Part shown: one piece after another, positions 21,535 through 33,127 of the stretch
Layout: each line of letters opens with the position of its first letter
How positions within the stretch are numbered: the stretch's first letter is position 1
Assembly (NCBI GenBank): GCA_023213395.1
Contig: CM041465.1
Location: forward strand, 225,997,741 to 226,061,740
DNA from: Cycas panzhihuaensis
Lineage: Eukaryota > Cycadophyta
Direction: 5' to 3'
Length of the DNA: 64,000 nt
Notes under the pieces: generated by a model
The model's input: only the letters and a program-made list of their open reading frames with translations
Database searches by the model: none
Told to the model about the DNA's origin: nothing
Made by a program: the position numbers and the translations under genes

Positions 21535-23410
21535 TCACTTGTACAAAATTTTTAAAATTTCAAAATTCCCTTCCACACCCCACTGGAATTTTTGAAACTC
21601 AAGTATGGACTGTAATTGCTGTTGAATTTTCATCACTTCCTGTCGAATAACCTATGGATTAATTTGTCGCATAGTAGTAGGTGGAAAAATGTCATGACTC
21701 CTACAATGGGCATATAAAATTCCTACATCCCGCAATGTTTTCAATTGGGCCATAGTAGGTGTTTCTCCTAAATGCAATTCTTCAAATCTCTTCCTTCAAT
21801 TCATTGTTCAACAATTGAGTAGAGGCCAATTGCTTTCGTATTGATGTAATCATAGTCCAATATTTATTAGCATGTGTAACATTATGTTGTGTTTACGGGA
21901 TCCAACCCCCCAACTTATATATTACCTTTTCTAGCCCTGGTGGAATCTATTTGTTAAATTGATTTTGAAAAATCTTCACCTGATGTTCCACTCTTGAAAC
22001 ATCATCCACCTAGTGCATAATGAATTTTATAAAAAAATTTGATTTTGTTTCACAAGTTATCAGTTGATCTTCTGCCTTCTGTATTTAACATATCTAGAAG
22101 TGGATGCTTATTTTGAGTTTCCAATTTAGTGACTAACTGTCGAATAACTTCCAATGTGCCACATTGTGTGTCTTACATTCCATGGGGTCTATTCCTTCCT
22201 CCAAAAACTCTTCATTGGGATCAAAATGAACTTTAACGAGTTGACTGTTCAAGATTTTTATTATTTCTTCTTTCCTTCTTTCTACTGCTAACTTCCTCTT
22301 TCTTTTCTTCTCTTCCTTAGTGTTCAAGACCTTAGTTGATTGTGGTTCTTGTTGAGATTCTTCCTCCAGAATCTCTTCTTTAACAAGTACCCCACCATCT
22401 CCTTCCTTTTGCTTCCCTTTTTTAATTTCCTCCCATTTTTTTTCGTCCCTCTTTTCCACATTTTTGCTTGTCTCTTCTATTTTTCCTCTTTTCTTTTCAG
22501 CTTCTGTACTTTGGCTGGCGAGGATGCCTCTTCTCATTGCCTTTTCTTTCCTCCTTTTTCTTTCAGAGAACATTGGGGATTGCTTGATTGCTTTTTCTAC
22601 AAGATCCAATTCTTCACTTGCTCCTGGACTTGGGTTGATCATTCTCTGTCCTACATCAATTTTTTAAAGTATTCTATCCAATTGGCTAGGATAGATTGTC
22701 CCTATTTTGGTTGAGGTAAATTCAGACCTAGACGTTGAGAATGCAACCCTCCTTGGAAGAGAGTTTGATGGTAAAACACTGTGGACTATGTGCTAATTTT
22801 AATATTATTCAATTTCTCAAGGACTTTCATAGACACAAAGGAAGGCCACCTAAATTTTTCTCCTTGTGCTACCCTTGGAAGCATTGAACGCATCTTAGTT
22901 GGCACATACAGATTTTTTTGACTTAAAAATTACCTGAGTGAAGAGGAAATGGGCGACCCACTGTCGTTGTTCTGATGCAATACCCGTAATGTGAATTCCT
23001 GAAGTTGAAATGTCTAACTCCTGGGCTCCCAACTGTTGCGTTGCTTGCTCACGGGTAATTCGTTTATCCTTTGGTACATCTTCACCTGTATCTGGTAGTC
23101 TCGAGTTCTGGGCTATTGCCTTTAGAGACATCAAGTAACTCGGGCTGCTACGCAATTAGACTAACCATCGTAGTCAGGAAATTAAACGCAATCGGGAATA
23201 GTCCTACTTGTATATATCGGGCAAACCCTGCCTTTGTCAAATTTATCTTGCGATCATCTGTTGGCGGCATAGTAGCCCATTCTTCCCAAATTCTTTCATC
23301 ATCTGCTTCTCGAATTACAATGTTAAACTCGGGGATGTCTTCCATTTTGCAAATTTTTCCACGAACTTCGGATGCTTGCTTTTGTTGATCCTAATTTGCC
23401 ACCTTTCATC
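21535..23410 (-). pseudogene. Gypsy-B accessory ORF3, main part
   Basis: A long decayed minus-strand frame between the 22-bp array and the 3' LTR. In order: W-E-E-W-A-T-M-P-P-T (23148-23345); a conserved core at about 22790-23080 (S-G-I-H-I-T-G-I-A-S-E-Q-R-Q-W-V-A, then Y-V-P-T-K-M-R-S-M-L-P); a Lys/Glu-rich, coiled-coil-prone block (22133-22642); and a tail with A-Q-L-K-T-L-R-D-V-G ending at a stop at 21535-21537. The core matches ORF3 of Gypsy-C and -D. Function unknown. Gypsy-C interrupts its N-terminal part at 23411. Confidence 0.75.
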
Positions 23411-23415
23411 GCTGC
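23411..23415. repeat. Gypsy-C left TSD (GCTGC)
   Basis: GCTGC before TGTTGACTTA; identical GCTGC at 33918-33922. Confidence 0.93.
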
Positions 23416-24243
23416 TGTTGACTTATAGATTCCACCCTTGTGAGATCAATACACTTGTCAAGGTTACACAACGCTATAGTCTAGTCCAGGATATTGTCAA
23501 CATGGTTATTCACATACAGTCCACATATAATTCACAGAATTACACCACAATGGTACACAACAAAGATGCAAGTAATGTCGTATTCAAAGAATTCATCATC
23601 ACAACACAGAGAATACACCACTTTCCACGTAACTCTTCCTTTTATTAAGTAATCGAGTCAATTTACACAGAGGCTGGAATGCATTCCTGAGCATTCCAGC
23701 AGCATACATTCCTTCATACATTACATATGCGTACCGGATGGTACTTATCATACAATCTTTGCTCAATCGGTCATCATACGTCTTTGGCTTTGGCACATTT
23801 GCGTACCCATGATAATCGACTCTCACCCTAACCTGGTGGTTCATGCGTACCTCCTTAAGTACTCATGTTGGTACCTTTTGGCTGAAGGGTTATGATTGCT
23901 TGTCATAACCGTACCCCTTCAGTCATGCATACCCTTTCACTAATCACTTGTTTAGGCACTTGATTAATCCTCCTTTGTATTCGTACGTCCATACGTACGT
24001 CTGGCAGCTCAACAGGTCTTCATTGGTCCCTTTGAGTCATGTGTACCACTTCTGCTCGGTTCCGCTCATGGTTGGTGCGTGTCATCATCGTGCACTTGTT
24101 CCGTGCACTGCCATACGCACCTGCACGCCGATTTCTCTGCTTTTGCCTCATGCGTGCCTCCGTGCGGTCCGCACTGCACAACTCAGGTTATCTGACCTAC
24201 CTCTGGTCCTCACATAGCCATTGGATCACTTTAGACTCCAACA
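23416..24243 (-). repeat. Gypsy-C 3' LTR
   Basis: TGTTGACTTATAGATTCC...TTAGACTCCAACA, 828 bp. It contains a minus-strand AATAAA (23641-23646), the 12-bp palindrome GGAATGCATTCC (23676-23687) and several GTAC/TACGTA words, including 23982-24000. The purine-rich GGGATAGA (minus strand, just inside at 24244) is the likely polypurine tract. Confidence 0.95.
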
Positions 24244-24337
24244 TCTATCCCGGGTCAACAGTTATGGGTTTGAGCATCCTTGCTCAACAAAACTCTAAAA
24301 AATTCAAAATTTCGGGGTATCCCTCCCCCGCTCTGTC

Positions 24338-25415
24338 TCAAGGCGGCTCGTGCTGCCTCTGTCCTCCCAAAATTTCCTCATTTATCTGTGTCAGGGTGGC
24401 AATAATGGCATCCTTCTCCTTTATTTTGTCCTGAAGGGCAGCTATCTCAACTTTATACCCTTCCTCCATTTCCTGAATCATTTGGATTATAGGTCCTGCT
24501 TTATCCTGAGGTGTAGGAGGTGCTGAAGGTTCCCCTGCCTCCGTTGCCTATGGGAAGTCTTCCCATTCTTCCCAGGATGCTTCTGCTTCTTCTTCCTCCT
24601 CCTCTGTTTCTTCTTCTCCCTTCTTCCTCTTTCCTCGACGATGGATAGCCTGTTTCGTCTCATGAGGGATGGGTGTTCCTAGTGTTTTCTGTAGCCAGGT
24701 AAGTACCTTTTGCATCTGCTTTTGTACTCTCCTCTTTGCTTCCAGATCGTCACCGTGTCCGAAATTCACGCCCATTGTTTGATAATTGGCTCCCGAGGAG
24801 ATAGTGGTCTGGTCACCGTACCTCTGGACACTGATAAAATAAAATTGCCAAAAGTAATGAAGGATGGCGGAATGGGTGTGTCCTAATCTCCTGTAGCTGC
24901 TGCCTCATGTTTTCCGCCAGGAACTTTGACCAATTCATCCTTTCGCCATCCTGAATCTTCAACAACACCTGCATCATGCCTCCCTGAATGTAGGTGTACT
25001 TCCGCTTTGACAAAAACTTGGAATTGATCACTTTAGCCACCCATTGAAGTCTGGCATCCATGATGTCTGCTACCTTGATTCCGCCGGACATAATCTGAGT
25101 GTTAGGTTGGCACAATTCTCTCAGCCACATTTCCCGGTCTACTTCTGACCTTTTTGTTCCCAGCGGAACCTCTCCTTCCTTGGGAAGTCTGGTAATGGTA
25201 TGGGCTATGTCTGCGTCCATTTTGGCCTTCCTGCTGTCCTCCTTCAGGGCCATTAGGATTTGGTCCATGAGTTCAGGGTCATAGTACATTGGGTTACAGT
25301 AGATGTAGTCTCCCCAACCTGCTTGTTTAACCTTGGCCTAGAATGGAGCTGGTAGAGCTTGTAGCTCCTGCTTAAGCTTTGGTATGTAGGCCTCCTGGCA
25401 CCCTGCTGTCCTCAT
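24338..25415 (-). pseudogene. Gypsy-C accessory ORF3
   Basis: About 359 codons between integrase and the 3' LTR, starting at the ATG at 25415 (M-R-T-A-G-C-Q-E). The core, 24813-25289, reads L-R-E-L-C-Q-P-N-T, S-G-G-I-K-V-A-D-I, L-Q-W-V-A-K-V-I-N-S-K-F-L, L-L-K-I-Q-D-G-E-R-M-N-W and H-P-S-L-L-L-A-I-L-F. The tail is acidic (Glu run near 24580-24610), then coiled-coil-prone (M-E-E-G-Y-K-V-E-I-A-A-L-Q-D-K-I). The core layout resembles the plant 'putative plant transposon protein' domain as I remember it. Breaks: stop near 25340, frameshift about 24780-24810, TAG at 24548-24550. No signal peptide or membrane segment seen, which argues against an envelope protein. Confidence 0.78.
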
Positions 25416-25599
25416 GATAGCTGTGGAGTCCTAGAGATACGAAAGAAAACCTAAGCGTACAAATCGGAACCGTACGTACATATCTCTGAAGAACGCTTGC
25501 CATTTTTATGTCTTTACGTACTGTAATGTGTATCGGAGCAACTCTTTCCGTGCCGCGCCGTACGGATGCGTTGCAAAATTTCCGGAGTCCATTCCGCTC

Positions 25600-26085
25600 T
25601 GCGTACTTCGCGGGAATACTCGCAGGTACGTAATGATTTGTCGTTTTGCGGCTTTTTGTCTTATACGTGCCCTCGGTACGTATAGTGTTAATAGTTTCCA
25701 TTATACGTACTCGATTGCATACTTCCTTTGGTACGTAGAATGTAACTAATCACTTGAGTGTATTTTAAACAGTGCGTACTCGACTACGTACTTTTTTGGT
25801 ACGTATAATGTAATCGTTTGACTTACTCTCCTTTGCACTGTGTGTACCTGCTTGTGTGCTTTTCAGGTACGTATAATGTAATTGGGCCACTTAAAATTTG
25901 TTTACACTGTGCGTACCTGTCTGCGTACTTTTTAGGTACGTATAGTGTAATTCCGAGTCACTTTTTGAACTGTACGTACTTCAATGTATTCCCTTGGTAC
26001 GTATAGTGTATTTTCCAAATTTGATCACCTTTTTCAACTGTGCACTGTAACATACCGCTTGGTACGTATCTTTGTATTTTGCTTG
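25600..26085. repeat. Gypsy-C hairpin tandem array
   Basis: About six units spaced 64-72 bp (starts near 25698, 25770, 25836, 25905, 25969, 26038). Each has a left arm like CACTGTGCGTACC, a GCGTACTTTTT-like middle and a right arm like GGTACGTATAGTG, so each can fold as a hairpin. The clearest is 25905-25947. Non-coding, between integrase and ORF3. Gypsy-D has the equivalent array. Confidence 0.85.
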
Positions 26086-26296
26086 TATCGTTGAATTTCC
26101 TCCGATTTTTCAGATTATCTTCACATTACTTATATCAGTAATGAGTTATGGTTATTTTTTATTTTTTCCAATTTTTTTTTCCTCTTTTTGTATCCATACC
26201 GAACTGGATCATGGTTCAGTATCAAGGCATTTGATTGTGCCTCAACATCATGCAATACAATATGGTACAACCAGTTGATCCTACTGGTAGGCTGGG

Positions 26297-27364
26297 CTAC
26301 TCGATATAAGGCTTGAGTTTGCTACCGTTTATCCGAGTCGGTAGCAGAGGTCCGTCAATCTCTCGAAGCTGCACCGATCCATTCTCAAAAATTCGTTCTG
26401 CGATGTATGGTCCCAACCATCGTGTCTTGAGTTTTCCAGGGTGCATTTTGAATTTGCTGTCGTACAGCAACGCTTGATCACCTTCGTTGAATTGAGGTTT
26501 CCGTAGATGGCGGTCGTGCCATGTTTTTTGTCGCTGCTTCTCCACATGTTGCAACCAGTTTGCTAAGTGTCGTTTCTCTTCCAGTCGCACTAAGTCTTCC
26601 AATCGTCGTTCCAAAGACTGGAGGTCGTCTAATCGACATTGTATCGCAACTTGTAGACTGGGTATCTCAAATTCTGTCGGGAGGATGGCTTCTGTGCCAT
26701 ACACCAACTGGAACGAAGTCTGTCTGATTGACCTTTTGTATGTCGTTCGAAATGCCCATAGCACGGATGGTAACTTCTCGGGCCAATCAGATCTGCCGAT
26801 GCCGCATATCTTTCGCAAGCAATTCTCGATTATCTTGTTTGAGCTCTCTGCTTGACCATTGGCTCTCAGATAGTATGGAGTAGATTTCTGATGGCTAATC
26901 ATAAAGGCGGATGTCAATGTTTCGATAGTTTGATTAAGGAAGTGGGCGCCTTGGTCACTCACGATCTCCAAGGGGCATCCAAATCGCGTAATCACTACCT
27001 CATGCAGAAATCTCGTTGTGCTTTCTGCATCGGCTTTCCGTAATGCGCGCGCTTCCACCCACTTTGTCGTGTAGTCGGTTGCCACCAAGATGTATCGAGC
27101 TTTCGATCTACGCGTCGCTGGTTTGATTGGCCCCACAAAGTCGAGCCCCATTCTCTCGAACGGTGCCAAAGGTAATATGGGATGTAAGGGTTGGAAATCC
27201 TGTTGATTAGGTTTCCCCACCCGCTGGCAATAGTTACATACTTGAATCCACTTTTTGACATCTTCGAACATAGATGGCCACCAGAATCCTGACGTCAAAA
27301 TCTTCCGCCATGTGGCCAATTTCCCCATGTGGCCACCCGCTACTCCTTTGTGCGCCTGCGACAT
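26297..27364 (-). CDS. pol: Gypsy-C integrase (intact frame)
   Basis: 355 codons uninterrupted. In order: H-x3-H/C-x2-C zinc-binding region (H-K-G-V-A-G-G-H, C-N-Y-C), core with D in G-L-D-F-V-G-P-I, D in V-S-D-Q-G-A-H-F and E in N-G-Q-A-E-S-S-N-K, then a C-terminal domain ending L-K-P-Y-I-E at a TAG (26297-26299). No chromodomain, so it is outside the chromovirus branch. It is the C-terminal part of a gag-pol polyprotein; the ATG at 27364 is internal and probably not a real start. Confidence 0.92.
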   Translation of the reverse strand: MSQAHKGVAGGHMGKLATWRKILTSGFWWPSMFEDVKKWIQVCNYCQRVGKPNQQDFQPLHPILPLAPFERMGLDFVGPIKPATRRSKARYILVATDYTTKWVEARALRKADAESTTRFLHEVVITRFGCPLEIVSDQGAHFLNQTIETLTSAFMISHQKSTPYYLRANGQAESSNKIIENCLRKICGIGRSDWPEKLPSVLWAFRTTYKRSIRQTSFQLVYGTEAILPTEFEIPSLQVAIQCRLDDLQSLERRLEDLVRLEEKRHLANWLQHVEKQRQKTWHDRHLRKPQFNEGDQALLYDSKFKMHPGKLKTRWLGPYIAERIFENGSVQLREIDGPLLPTRINGSKLKPYIE

Positions 27365-27379
27365 GATCTGGTTTATCTC

Positions 27380-28990
27380 TCATCTTTGTCGAACACAACG
27401 TCGTAATACATCGTCTGGCCCCAATTTGTATAACTCTCCGCTGATGAGTTGATACGGCTCCGCTTTTCTGATAAAATTCCTCTTCCCCGTGCGATCTAAC
27501 TCTGCTGGTACTTCTCTAGTCGCTAGATATTCTGGTATTCCCTCATACCAGTCCGTTGGAACTGCTTCCACACTGAATAGAGCTGCATCTGGAAAATCAT
27601 CTGGTACCCCTGTGGCTTTTTCTCCATTTTTGATTCTCGACAATTGATCGGGAATGATATGGGCTTTGCCGGGTTTCACAATGATTTTGAAAGAAAATTC
27701 TTGAAACAACATCAACCATCTGCTGATTCTCCCTCGCATAATTGGTTTATTCACTAAATACATTAGCGCTTGGTGAACAACGAAAAACAAGAATGGATTT
27801 GATGGCAAATAGTGTCGAAACTTTTGCAATGCATAGACCATGCCGAGTGCTTCTCTCTCTGTTGTTGTATAATTTTGCTCGGCTCTCATAAGTTTTCGAC
27901 TGGCGAAGTAGATTGGATGATATGTTTTATCGTCACTGGGTTGTGCTAATACGCATCCAATAGCGTATTGTGACGCATCCACATGCATATGAAAAGTCTT
28001 CTTCCAATCTGGGAATCGCAGTATAGGCGCTGCTACAATGACTTGTTTCAGTGTTTCGAACGCTCGTTGCTGCTCTTCTGTCCATGTCCATTCAATATTC
28101 TTTTTCAACTCCAGATATGTATGCATACCCCCTGATAAATTTTCTATAATATCCCGTCAAACCCAGAAAACCTTTCAGCTGTTTTCTCATAATTGGTGTC
28201 GGAAAGTGCAGAATGGCAGACACTTTTGTTGGATCTGTCAGCAATCCTTCTTTGCTGACTATATGTCCCAACAAGTTTCTGAATGGTACCAGAAAGGTAC
28301 ACTTTTCTGGATTAAGACACAACTTATTTTCCCGACACGTTTGCAACATTTCCCTCAAATTTTCCATATGATTTTTCATTAGTCCATACAATGTCCAAAT
28401 GCCTAAGAGTACAAAGAACTTTTTCTCCAATAAACTTTCGAAAGATATTAATTACAATCCGCTGGAATGTAGCTAGTGCATTCGTGAGACTGAATGGCAT
28501 CACTTTGTAGGCGTATGTTCCCCATTCTGTTACGAATGTAGTTTTTGCCTGATCTTCCGGGGCAATCTGCACTTGATTGTACCCACTGAATCCATCTGTG
28601 AAGGAATAAATCTCATTTCTCCCAACTGCTTCTAAAATATCTTCTGTAAAGGGTAATGGAAACGGATCCTTCTTTGTCACCTTATTCAACTGTCTGTAGT
28701 CCACACAGACGCGAATTTTCCCATTTTTCTTGGGAACCACTACTACTGTGGCTCACCCAACAGTAGTCGATCTCGTAGATATAACCTGCTTCCAACATTG
28801 TCAAGTTCAGCTTTCACTTTTTCTTTGTATTTCGGATTCATCCGGTATGGTCTTTGTTTCACCGGTTTTGCGTCTTCCACTAGATCGATATGATGCATTC
28901 CTATCTTCGGAGGAATGCCTTTCAGGTCTTTATACGACCATGCGAATACGTCACGGAATTCTTCGAATAACTGCTGGGCTTCTGCTACCA
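27380..28990 (-). pseudogene. pol: Gypsy-C reverse transcriptase and RNase H
   Basis: RT N-terminus near 28990 (F-E-E-F-R-D-V-F-A-W-S-Y), with V-C-V-D-Y-R-Q-L-N-K, Y-S-F-T-D-G-F-S-G-Y-N-Q and T-N-A-x-A-T-F-Q-R following. A frameshift lies near 28410. At the polymerase motif, where Gypsy-D has F-L-D-D, this copy reads L-L-G-I, so both catalytic Asp are gone. RNase H keeps V-D-A-S-Q-Y and T-E-R-E-A-L, but its third acidic residue is Val (F-V-V-H-Q-A). A second frameshift lies near 28100-28126. Confidence 0.9.
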
Positions 28991-29279
28991 TTTGAGGATC
29001 CCAATAGTTTCCAATTCGAATGAACTTAGGATTTTCTTGACTACCAACATTAATCTCTGTAGTTTTTAACTTTGTTATACCCACATCTTCTGCACTTCCG
29101 GTTTTGTGTCCCGGAGCGTCTTCTAGCTTTCTTTCTCCAACATTGAATTCTGTAAACTCTGCAGGATAATTCATAACCTCTTCTTCTTCACTATGCGTAG
29201 ACTCTACCTCTTCTTGATTTGTTAGGTGTTGTTCTAATTTTATGCTCAGTACTCTAATATGTTTCAGGATTTTGTCTAT

Positions 29280-29740
29280 TTCTTTATTATCCGAAGTATG
29301 CCTAAAGTTTGTTATGAAGGATTTCTTTAAGTTTCCCCAGGTCATATCTAAATTTTGCTCCTTCCCTAGGAACCAGTCCTTCGCTACTCTCCCCAAGGTG
29401 TGGTAGAAATAGTTAGGCCAATTCGGTTTAGGTATACTTAAAGATCTCTATTTTTGTTTACAATTCTGTATATGTTTCCTAGGATTGTGACCCACGAGAA
29501 TAATCGGAATGGTTAGTTGGGTTGGATGATCGAATCGTATTCGAAACATCGTTTGTAATTCTTGCCAACTCCTAAGAGTGGCTTGGTGGGATAGGTACCA
29601 GTACCAAGCTTTTCCCCGTAAGGTTAGGACTAAGTCCTCACGCCATTGGGTTTTATCCCAATTCCCATGATCTATCCAATACTCAACACAATGCGTTAAA
29701 TGGTAGTCCCATATAACTGCTTCCCATAGAATGGTTTCAC
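29280..29740 (-). pseudogene. Gypsy-C gag-like modules between protease and RT
   Basis: Module 1 (about 29520-29700) reads C-V-E-Y-W-I-D-H-G, L-V-L-T-L-R-G-K-A-W-Y-W-Y, then S-W-Q-E-L-Q-T-M-F-R-I-R-F. Module 2 (about 29280-29420) reads F-Y-H-T-L-G-R-V-A-K-D-W-F and W-G-N-L-K-K-S-F-I-T-N-F. Both follow the retrotransposon gag pattern L-x-G-x-A-x2-W-(Y/F)...W-x2-(L/I)...F...F, which also occurs in this element's own N-terminal gag. One stop lies between them. Confidence 0.72.
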
Positions 29741-29759
29741 ATAGTTCCCAATATAGATT

Positions 29760-30314
29760 TGATGGTCTATTTCCTCTGGGATAATGACTTTACTATCTAG
29801 ACCAGAAGCGCTAGAAGTACTTACCAAAGAATCCTCCTTCCATTTCCCGCTTTGGCGCCAATGGTTGGAAGAGATCCGTGGTCGGGTGGGTGTACCTCTA
29901 AGGAAGAGGAGGAAGAAATATTACTTCCTTCCTCGTGTTGTAACAAGGGGGCGGGTAGGAATTTACCTCGTGACCACGCCAAGTAGATGGGATGTCGTGA
30001 TTACTATTAACTACAAAAAAACTACGAAAATTATTAGGTAAACTACGGGTTTGTTGGTCTAGGTTATTGTCATTTCTTAAATTATCGTTAGTCAGCATAT
30101 ACTCAAAAGAATCTGAATTATTATCAATGTCTGTAGATACATATTTAGATAACAAATTACATCTATAAGAAGAAGAGTTTACTTCATACGCATCCTGTAG
30201 CCAATAATCCACGAACCTCATACCGTGTTCGTCGTCCGAAGAGTTGTATATCTCCCCGAAATCTGTTGGTTCTTCTCGCTGGTGGTTAGTTGATGTGGTG
30301 GGCTCTTCTGCCAT
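29760..30314 (-). pseudogene. Gypsy-C post-protease linker
   Basis: Acidic, Ser/Asn-rich linker (29898-30314 open): E-I-Y-N-S-S-D-D-E, F-V-D-Y-W-L-Q-D-A-Y-E-V-N. It is well conserved in Gypsy-D and recognisable in Gypsy-A, so it is probably a genuine part of the polyprotein and not junk. No known domain. Confidence 0.7.
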
Positions 30315-30361
30315 ATGGTAGATATGTTCCTCCCCAATGGAAGAGAATGTTGTGTCGCCTG

Positions 30362-30820
30362 CTACCGCCAGCTGGATCCTTCATCTGGAATCATTTTGAT
30401 TGAGCTTCTTCCCAGCATCGGCAACACCACTTTGTTTCCGCTGTCTGATAGAGTGAGGGTTACGTTCTTCCAATTCTGAAGGCATTGTGTTTTATACAAC
30501 CATGGCCTTCCCAACAGTGCTGGATAGGGTGTTGCTCCTTTATCCGTTTCCACAATCGTGAAGTCGATTCGCACCACTATCCCTGCCACATCCACTTTGA
30601 TGTTGGCTAGTCTGCCCATAGATCGTACCAATAGTTCATTAGCCAATTTCAGCGAATAGGTTGCCGCTTCCAGCTTCGGGCTTCCCAATCTACGCCATGT
30701 TGAAGTTGGTAATACGTTCACTGATGCGCCTCCATCAACAATTACCCGTGGGAATATTTCCCCCAAGACTGTCATGGTTACCATTGGATCCATATCGAAT
30801 GATGGTATGATTTGCTTCAA
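30362..30820 (-). pseudogene. pol: Gypsy-C protease
   Basis: Retroviral-type aspartic protease with active site V-I-V-D-G-G-A-S-V-N-V-L-P (D-G-G variant, common in plant gypsy elements) and the late motif L-L-G-R-P-W-L-Y-K. 152 codons open, preceded in another frame by V-K-Q-L-Q-L-T-I-P-L-C-Q-V-I-D-W-I (30839-30900). Confidence 0.88.
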
Positions 30821-30838
30821 ACTCTTGGTGATTCCTCT

Positions 30839-32986
30839 CTATAACACTCCTCCTTTGATCCAATCAATAACTTGGCACAGAGGAATAGTTAACTGTAGCT
30901 GCTTTACCAGATTTTCCATCAATAGCAACATTCTGGGGATATCCTCTGCTAGCAATCCTTTAAAAAGCTCTTCCATTTTCACCATTTGGGGCTTCGCCTT
31001 AAGTTCTTCCAGTAGATTTTCTTGTTCCTTTTGTTTATTCTTCCGTACATAGACATATTTGGTTTCCGGTTTACCCATTGGTAATGCATTCTCCTCCTGG
31101 ACTAGACCATCTAACACTTGTTTGGCTTTTCTATATCGATCCATTTCTGTTGGTGGATCCGGATATCCTTCATTCAATTTCTCCTTTTGTTTATTTTGTA
31201 ATTTGACATTTTTTGTTTCCGGTATGATTGTCATTAAGTTGGTTGCTTTGGCTTTGCCGTTGCAATCTTCTATTTTGTGGTCACTTGGGCCACAGTTACT
31301 ACATACCCAATCCGCCTGCTTGTATTCCCCGCTCACAGCTGCTCGACTTCCAAAGGCCCAAACTCAGAGACGATGAGGCATCTACCCATTGGCGGTTTTT
31401 CCCGAGGGTTCCGTGCGCCTCATTGTATACACGCCCGAGGTGGATTGCCTCCCTTCCCCGACCTCGCCTCCTCGAATGCTTTTCCCCTGGGATTGTAGAA
31501 ACAATCCTTAGTTGTATGTGTGTCAATGTCACATATATGGCACCATTTCTCTTGTTGATGCAATGCACTGTTTTTTAAATTTAAGTCACATTCCCTGGTG
31601 GTATGCGAGTTTTCTTCGCAAATGTGGCACCAGTTGGTTACTCTTCTGGCGTGCTCTTTCTTTTTTGGTGTTTCCTCTTCTTCTCGGTTATTTCTAATTT
31701 TCAATCTGGCCACCTCTTTTCTTAATGCCTCCAACTCCGATTCCTCTTCTGCTACCCCTACTCCGCGTAAGGGTCATTGTACCGATTTTGCTTCAGCCTC
31801 GATCTCGTCTTGTAATCTCAAAGAAGAAGGAGTCTTGTCCTCCCGCTTGTGCATCCATTTCCATTTCAAAATCTAATGCTAGATCTTGAGCATTCTTAAA
31901 TGATTTCAGTGGATGAGCATGCATCATGGCTCGCAACTTCTCATTCAACCCTCTTACAAAGTAGTTTTTCATATTATGATCTGTTATCATCTCGTTGATC
32001 ATGCTAGCCGCAATAATTTTCATTCTGCTAATGTAAGTTAGGACGGATTCTCCCGGCCTTTGTTTGATTTCTCTTAACGGGATCTCCACTGCTTCATTAC
32101 TGCGAAACTTCTGAAATCTTTCTTCGAATGCTTTCTTAAGCTTTGCCCATGGCTCATTCTTATTTGTTTCCTTATACCACGCCAAGGGTACTCCTCTCAA
32201 CGTAAAGGCGAATTGTGCTTTAATTTCATCTTCGTCTGTAATCGTTTTTACATCAATAAGACTCTGAAATAGATACACATGCTCTGCTGCATCTGAAGTA
32301 TTATTAAAAATTAGTTTCCCAAAGTCTTTATAGTCGTCTGTTTTGGGAGATTGCAACTGTCCCCCACCTAGTGGTGATTTTTCCTTTCTTCCCTCCTTCG
32401 GGGATGCACTGGGAGAGCCTACTCATTGCATATCTTTCCCAAACAGCGGATTCTTGAATGGAGTTTTGATGTGTATGGGTTCCACTACACCTGGAACTTG
32501 TATGGTCAATGGTGTCATCGTAATATAAGATTGATCAGATCCCCTTTCTGTCGAATCTTCGAAAAGCTGTCTCGTTAGCTTATTCTCCTAATATGAGGAG
32601 GGACCTTCCTCCGCCTTCTTATCGCTGCCACCTGGGTCCTTCGGGCTGTCCTCCACTGGTATACTTCCCTCTGTTAAGATCTCTTGATGTTTTTCATCCA
32701 CTTTTGGTTTCCCTTCAATCTCCCAAGCTAAACAAATCATCTTTGATTGGGTGTGTCAATACCATGCTCGCCATTAGTTTCCTCTTCCCGAGGTGTCTGG
32801 CTCCACTTGCCTCGATCCTTCAACCTGACATCCCTTAGTCTCATTGTTTTGTGAACTTAACCTCCTTGCCCTTCTGAGTTTTGATTCCTTTGACCATCTT
32901 AGTGCCCTTTGTCTACTGGTCTCCTTTTCCTTGGGTGAAGTATCCTTTTGGGGCTCCTCCGACCTTGAAGGCCTCTTAGGTGGCAT
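30839..32986 (-). pseudogene. gag: Gypsy-C gag with CCHC knuckles
   Basis: N-terminus M-P-P-K-R-P-S-R at 32986 (basic). Capsid-type domain 31793-32356 (F-T-L-R-G-V-P-L-A-W-Y, F-E-E-R-F-Q-K-F, Y-F-V-R-G-L-N-E). Then knuckles C-H-I-C-E-E-N-S-H-T-T-R-E-C and C-H-I-C-D-I-D-T-H-T-T-K-D-C (31420-31734), a ruined third near 31370, and C-S-N-C-G-P-S-D-H-K-I-E-D-C (31200-31336). Several frameshifts separate the pieces. Confidence 0.9.
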
Positions 32987-33127
32987 TGGAAGGTTCCCTG
33001 GCTGCCGGTGGCTTAGTTACAGCCCCGCCATCACGATGGCAGCCAGGGTCCTCTGGCCTTTACACATTCTTTTCTTTGAAACCCCTAAGCCCTGTCCCTC
33101 CTCAATGGACGTAGGCAATAGAACCAA

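Noticed and set aside
22340-22714. Hydrophobic plus-strand frame (124 codons) that could look like a membrane protein
   Set aside because: It is the antisense shadow of the Lys/Glu-rich ORF3 block of Gypsy-B.
23948-24434. Overlapping plus-strand frames in the Gypsy-C LTR region
   Set aside because: They translate LTR and purine-tract sequence antisense to the element; similar frames appear in the Gypsy-D LTR for the same reason.
24338-25415. ORF3 as a retroviral-type envelope gene
   Set aside because: The position fits, but there is no signal peptide, no membrane span and no Cys-rich surface domain; the tail is charged and coiled-coil-like.
26297-26420. Chromodomain at the integrase C-terminus
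   Set aside because: The frame ends L-K-P-Y-I-E soon after the C-terminal integrase fold; no chromodomain-like aromatic/acidic pattern follows in C, D or B.
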